From Geodermatophilus obscurus (GTDB taxonomy: Bacteria; Actinomycetota; Actinomycetes; Mycobacteriales; Geodermatophilaceae), in the NCBI RefSeq assembly GCF_900143215.1, contig NZ_FRDM01000017.1, positions 1 through 64,000 on the forward strand: a stretch of 64,000 nucleotides of DNA, given 5' to 3'. The notes beneath the pieces are model-generated. The model made no database searches, was not told the DNA's origin, and worked only from the letters and a program-made list of their open reading frames with translations. This document shows, in pieces, positions 61,882-64,000 of the stretch (position 1 is its first letter; every line of letters starts with the position of its first letter). The position numbers and the translations under genes were made by a program.

Positions 61882-64000
61882 ATGGCGTCGGGACCCCCGT
61901 CCCCGCGGACCGACGTGCTCACCGACCCCGGGCGGGTCGCCGCGGCCCGCCGGCTGCTCGCCGAGGCGTCCGCCGGCGTCCACGACCGGCTCGCGCAGCT
62001 CGCGGCGCGGTTGACGCAGGCCCCGGCGGCGCTGGTCTGCCTGGTCACCGACGCCGAGGTGCCCGTGGGGTCCTGCGGACTGCCGGCGTCGGTCGTCAGC
62101 GGTCCGCTGCCGCTCGCGGGCTCCCCGTGCGCGGTGACCGTCGGGCTGGGTGTCCCCGTCGCTGCTCCGGACGCGGCGCAGGACGAGCGGCTGGCCTCCC
62201 TGCCCGCGGCAGTCGACGGGTCGCTCGTCGCCTGCCTCGGCGTTCCGCTGCGAGCACGGTCCGGGCAGGTCGTCGGGGCGCTCGCGGTGTTCGACGGCGT
62301 GCGGCGCGACTGGTCGCCGGACCAGGTCGCCTCCCTCGAGCAGCTGGCCGCCTCGGTGGCCGCCGAGCTCGAGCTGTCCGCGGCGCGGTCGGCCGCGGAC
62401 GCCTCCCTGATGCGCCTGGAGCTGGCGCTGGAGGCCGGTGCCGTGGGCACCTGGGAGGTCGACCTGCGGCGGCACACGATCGTCTGGGACGAGCGCTGCG
62501 CGTCGATCTTCGGCCACGACGCCACCGTCCTGCTCGGGATGGACCGGCTGTTCGCCGAGCACGTGCACCCCGACGACCGCGAGCGCGCGCAGCAGGAGAT
62601 GCAGGCCGCCATCGACGCGCTGGCCCAGTACGCCGTCGAGCTGCGCGTGGTCCGCACCGACGGCAGGGTGCGCTGGACGATCAGCCGCGGCCGGGTCCTC
62701 GCCGGCCCGGACGGCGGGCCGGCGCGGATCGTGGGCACGGTCGTCGACGTCACCGAGGCCCACGAGCAGGCCGACCGGGAGCTCGACGCCGTCCGCCGCG
62801 CCGCCGCGATCGCCGAGGTCGCCGCCGAGCTGGCCGGCGCCACCCGGGTCACCCAGCTGGCCGAGATCGCGCTGCGCGCCGCCGCGGTGCTGGGCGCCGA
62901 GTCGATCGGGCTGGCGGTGTTCGACCCACGTGACGACGAGCTGTACCTGCACCTGACCCGCCGCATCGTCGACACCGTGGCCAGCGCGGCCGACCTCCAG
63001 CTGCCGTCCGGTGGGGTGCAGACGCCGCTGGACGACGAGCTGCCCACCCAGTGGGTCGCCCGGCACGGGGAGCCGCTGCTGTTCCCCGACGCCGCCGAGG
63101 TCGAGGCCCGCTTCCCGCGGATGGCCGAGGTCAACGCGGTCCTGGGCACGCGGGCCCTGGCCGCGTTGCCGCTGCGGGTCGAGGGCCGGCTGCTCGGCAG
63201 CTTCGTCGTCGTCTGGACGACCGAGCACGCCTTTCCCGACCGCGACGTCGAGCTGCTGGAGGGGCTGACCGCGCAGCTCGCGCTGACCGCCTCGCGGCTG
63301 CGGGCCGACACCGTGCGCGCCGACGCCGTCGCCGCGATGACCGAGGCCACCGCCCGGCTGCAGCTGCTCGCCGACGCCGGCCGGGTGCTGTCGGGGACCC
63401 TGGACGTCACCCGGCAGGTCGGCCAGCTCGCCGACGTCGTCGTCCCCACCCTCGCCGACTGGTGCTGGCTGGTGGTCAGCGACGAGCAGGGCCGGCTGCA
63501 CGAGATGGCCTCCGCGCACCGCGACCCCGCGCTGCGCGCCGAGCTGGAGCTGTACGTGCACTCGATGGTCGCGGTGATGACCGACGAGGCGGCCGCGCCG
63601 GTGGTGACCCGCACCGGCCGCCCGCTGGTGCTGCCCCGGATCGACGCCGCGCGGGTCGCGCGCTCCATCCCGGAGCCCGCGACCCGCGCGCTGCTGGGCC
63701 GGCTGGGCCCGGACTCCGGCGTGGTCGTGCCGCTGGTGGCCCGTGGTCAGTCCCTCGGCGCGCTCGGGCTGTTCAACGGCGCCGAGCGGGGGCCGCACAC
63801 ACCGGCCGAGGTCGAGACCGCGGTCGAGGTGGGCCGCCGGGCCGGCCTGGCGCTGCACCACGCCCGGCTCTACGGCCAGCAGCGGGAACTGGCCGGTGCG
63901 CTCCAGCACAGCATGCTCACCGCGCCACCGGAGCCGGCCTCCTGCGAGATCGTCGTCCGGTACGTGCCCGCGGCGGAGGGCGCGGAGATCGGCGGCGACT
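61882..64000 (+). CDS. GAF-PAS-GAF-GAF-PP2C (SpoIIE-type) phosphatase, cut by window end
   Basis: A large sensory serine phosphatase; 706 residues are visible, the rest lies outside. GAF 1 is at about 25-165. A PAS domain is at about 175-295 (LALEAGAVGTWEVDL, HVHPDDRERAQQE, VVDVTEA). GAF 2 is at about 305-470 and GAF 3 at about 490-665. The SpoIIE/PP2C domain begins with LAGALQHSML and VRYVPAAEGAEIGGD, whose final Asp binds metal. Such RsbU/RsbP-like proteins control partner-switching anti-sigma-antagonist systems in response to stress or ligands. The ATG at 61882 follows GAGGGAG. It is divergent from the degenerate EAL gene. Confidence 0.9.
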   Translation, partial: MASGPPSPRTDVLTDPGRVAAARRLLAEASAGVHDRLAQLAARLTQAPAALVCLVTDAEVPVGSCGLPASVVSGPLPLAGSPCAVTVGLGVPVAAPDAAQDERLASLPAAVDGSLVACLGVPLRARSGQVVGALAVFDGVRRDWSPDQVASLEQLAASVAAELELSAARSAADASLMRLELALEAGAVGTWEVDLRRHTIVWDERCASIFGHDATVLLGMDRLFAEHVHPDDRERAQQEMQAAIDALAQYAVELRVVRTDGRVRWTISRGRVLAGPDGGPARIVGTVVDVTEAHEQADRELDAVRRAAAIAEVAAELAGATRVTQLAEIALRAAAVLGAESIGLAVFDPRDDELYLHLTRRIVDTVASAADLQLPSGGVQTPLDDELPTQWVARHGEPLLFPDAAEVEARFPRMAEVNAVLGTRALAALPLRVEGRLLGSFVVVWTTEHAFPDRDVELLEGLTAQLALTASRLRADTVRADAVAAMTEATARLQLLADAGRVLSGTLDVTRQVGQLADVVVPTLADWCWLVVSDEQGRLHEMASAHRDPALRAELELYVHSMVAVMTDEAAAPVVTRTGRPLVLPRIDAARVARSIPEPATRALLGRLGPDSGVVVPLVARGQSLGALGLFNGAERGPHTPAEVETAVEVGRRAGLALHHARLYGQQRELAGALQHSMLTAPPEPASCEIVVRYVPAAEGAEIGGD

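Overview
The window is a 64-kb stretch of a very GC-rich actinobacterial chromosome. Almost every codon ends in G or C, GTG starts are common, and the gene set is actinobacterial: a proteasome activator ending in GQYL, GuaB1, FolP2, a DUF5926 SEC-C protein, TipAL and pheA near serS. The style suggests Geodermatophilaceae (Blastococcus, Geodermatophilus or Modestobacter); this is inference. No rRNA, tRNA, CRISPR, prophage or transposase was seen.

Layout. 0.2-4.2 kb: fatty acyl-CoA ligase, cytochrome P450, DUF5926 protein. 4.4-13.9 kb: a complete L-arabinose locus, with a lipoprotein sugar binder, two-domain ATPase, permease, LacI repressor and araB-araD-araA. Two near-identical operators, one before the transporter and one before araBDA, mark it as one regulon. 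14-21 kb: arginine deiminase, an SDR, a decayed gene, an N-terminally short FAD oxidase and glycolate oxidase GlcD/GlcF. 20.8-31.5 kb: membrane and regulatory genes, including FUSC, TipAL, a LinB-like haloalkane dehalogenase, a drug ABC exporter, a putative Mn exporter behind a yybP-ykoY riboswitch, MFS, YczE with a remnant of its usual MocR partner, AraC and VOC. 31.7-36.1 kb: two tandem GGDEF proteins, one carrying a C-terminal LarB-like domain that lacks the catalytic cysteine. 36.3-45.5 kb: pheA, MMPL/MarR, a GroES-like protein, a metallopeptidase, guaB1, serS and two HAD phosphatases. 45.6-54.5 kb: an AbiEi/DUF559-type protein, Bpa, a class V aminotransferase-fold protein without its PLP lysine, quinone reductase, esterase, acyl-CoA ligase, thioesterase, folP2 and a MaoC dehydratase. 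54.8-57.7 kb: MFS sugar transporter plus intracellular GH51 arabinofuranosidase, probably supplying arabinose to the first locus. 57.7-64 kb: serine hydrolase, HU, aldo/keto reductase, a degenerate EAL protein and the start of a GAF-PAS-GAF-GAF-PP2C phosphatase cut by the window end.

Two architectural themes run through the window. Many genes look leaderless: a TANNNT -10 box lies 6-8 nt before the start codon, which also fixes several starts. Gene ends, especially convergent ones, carry long perfect hairpins or copies of a GC-rich terminator-like repeat family.

The most novel item is the helical-GGDEF-LarB fusion at 31665-34493. It suggests a nucleotide-cofactor-binding fold used as a regulatory module next to a diguanylate cyclase.
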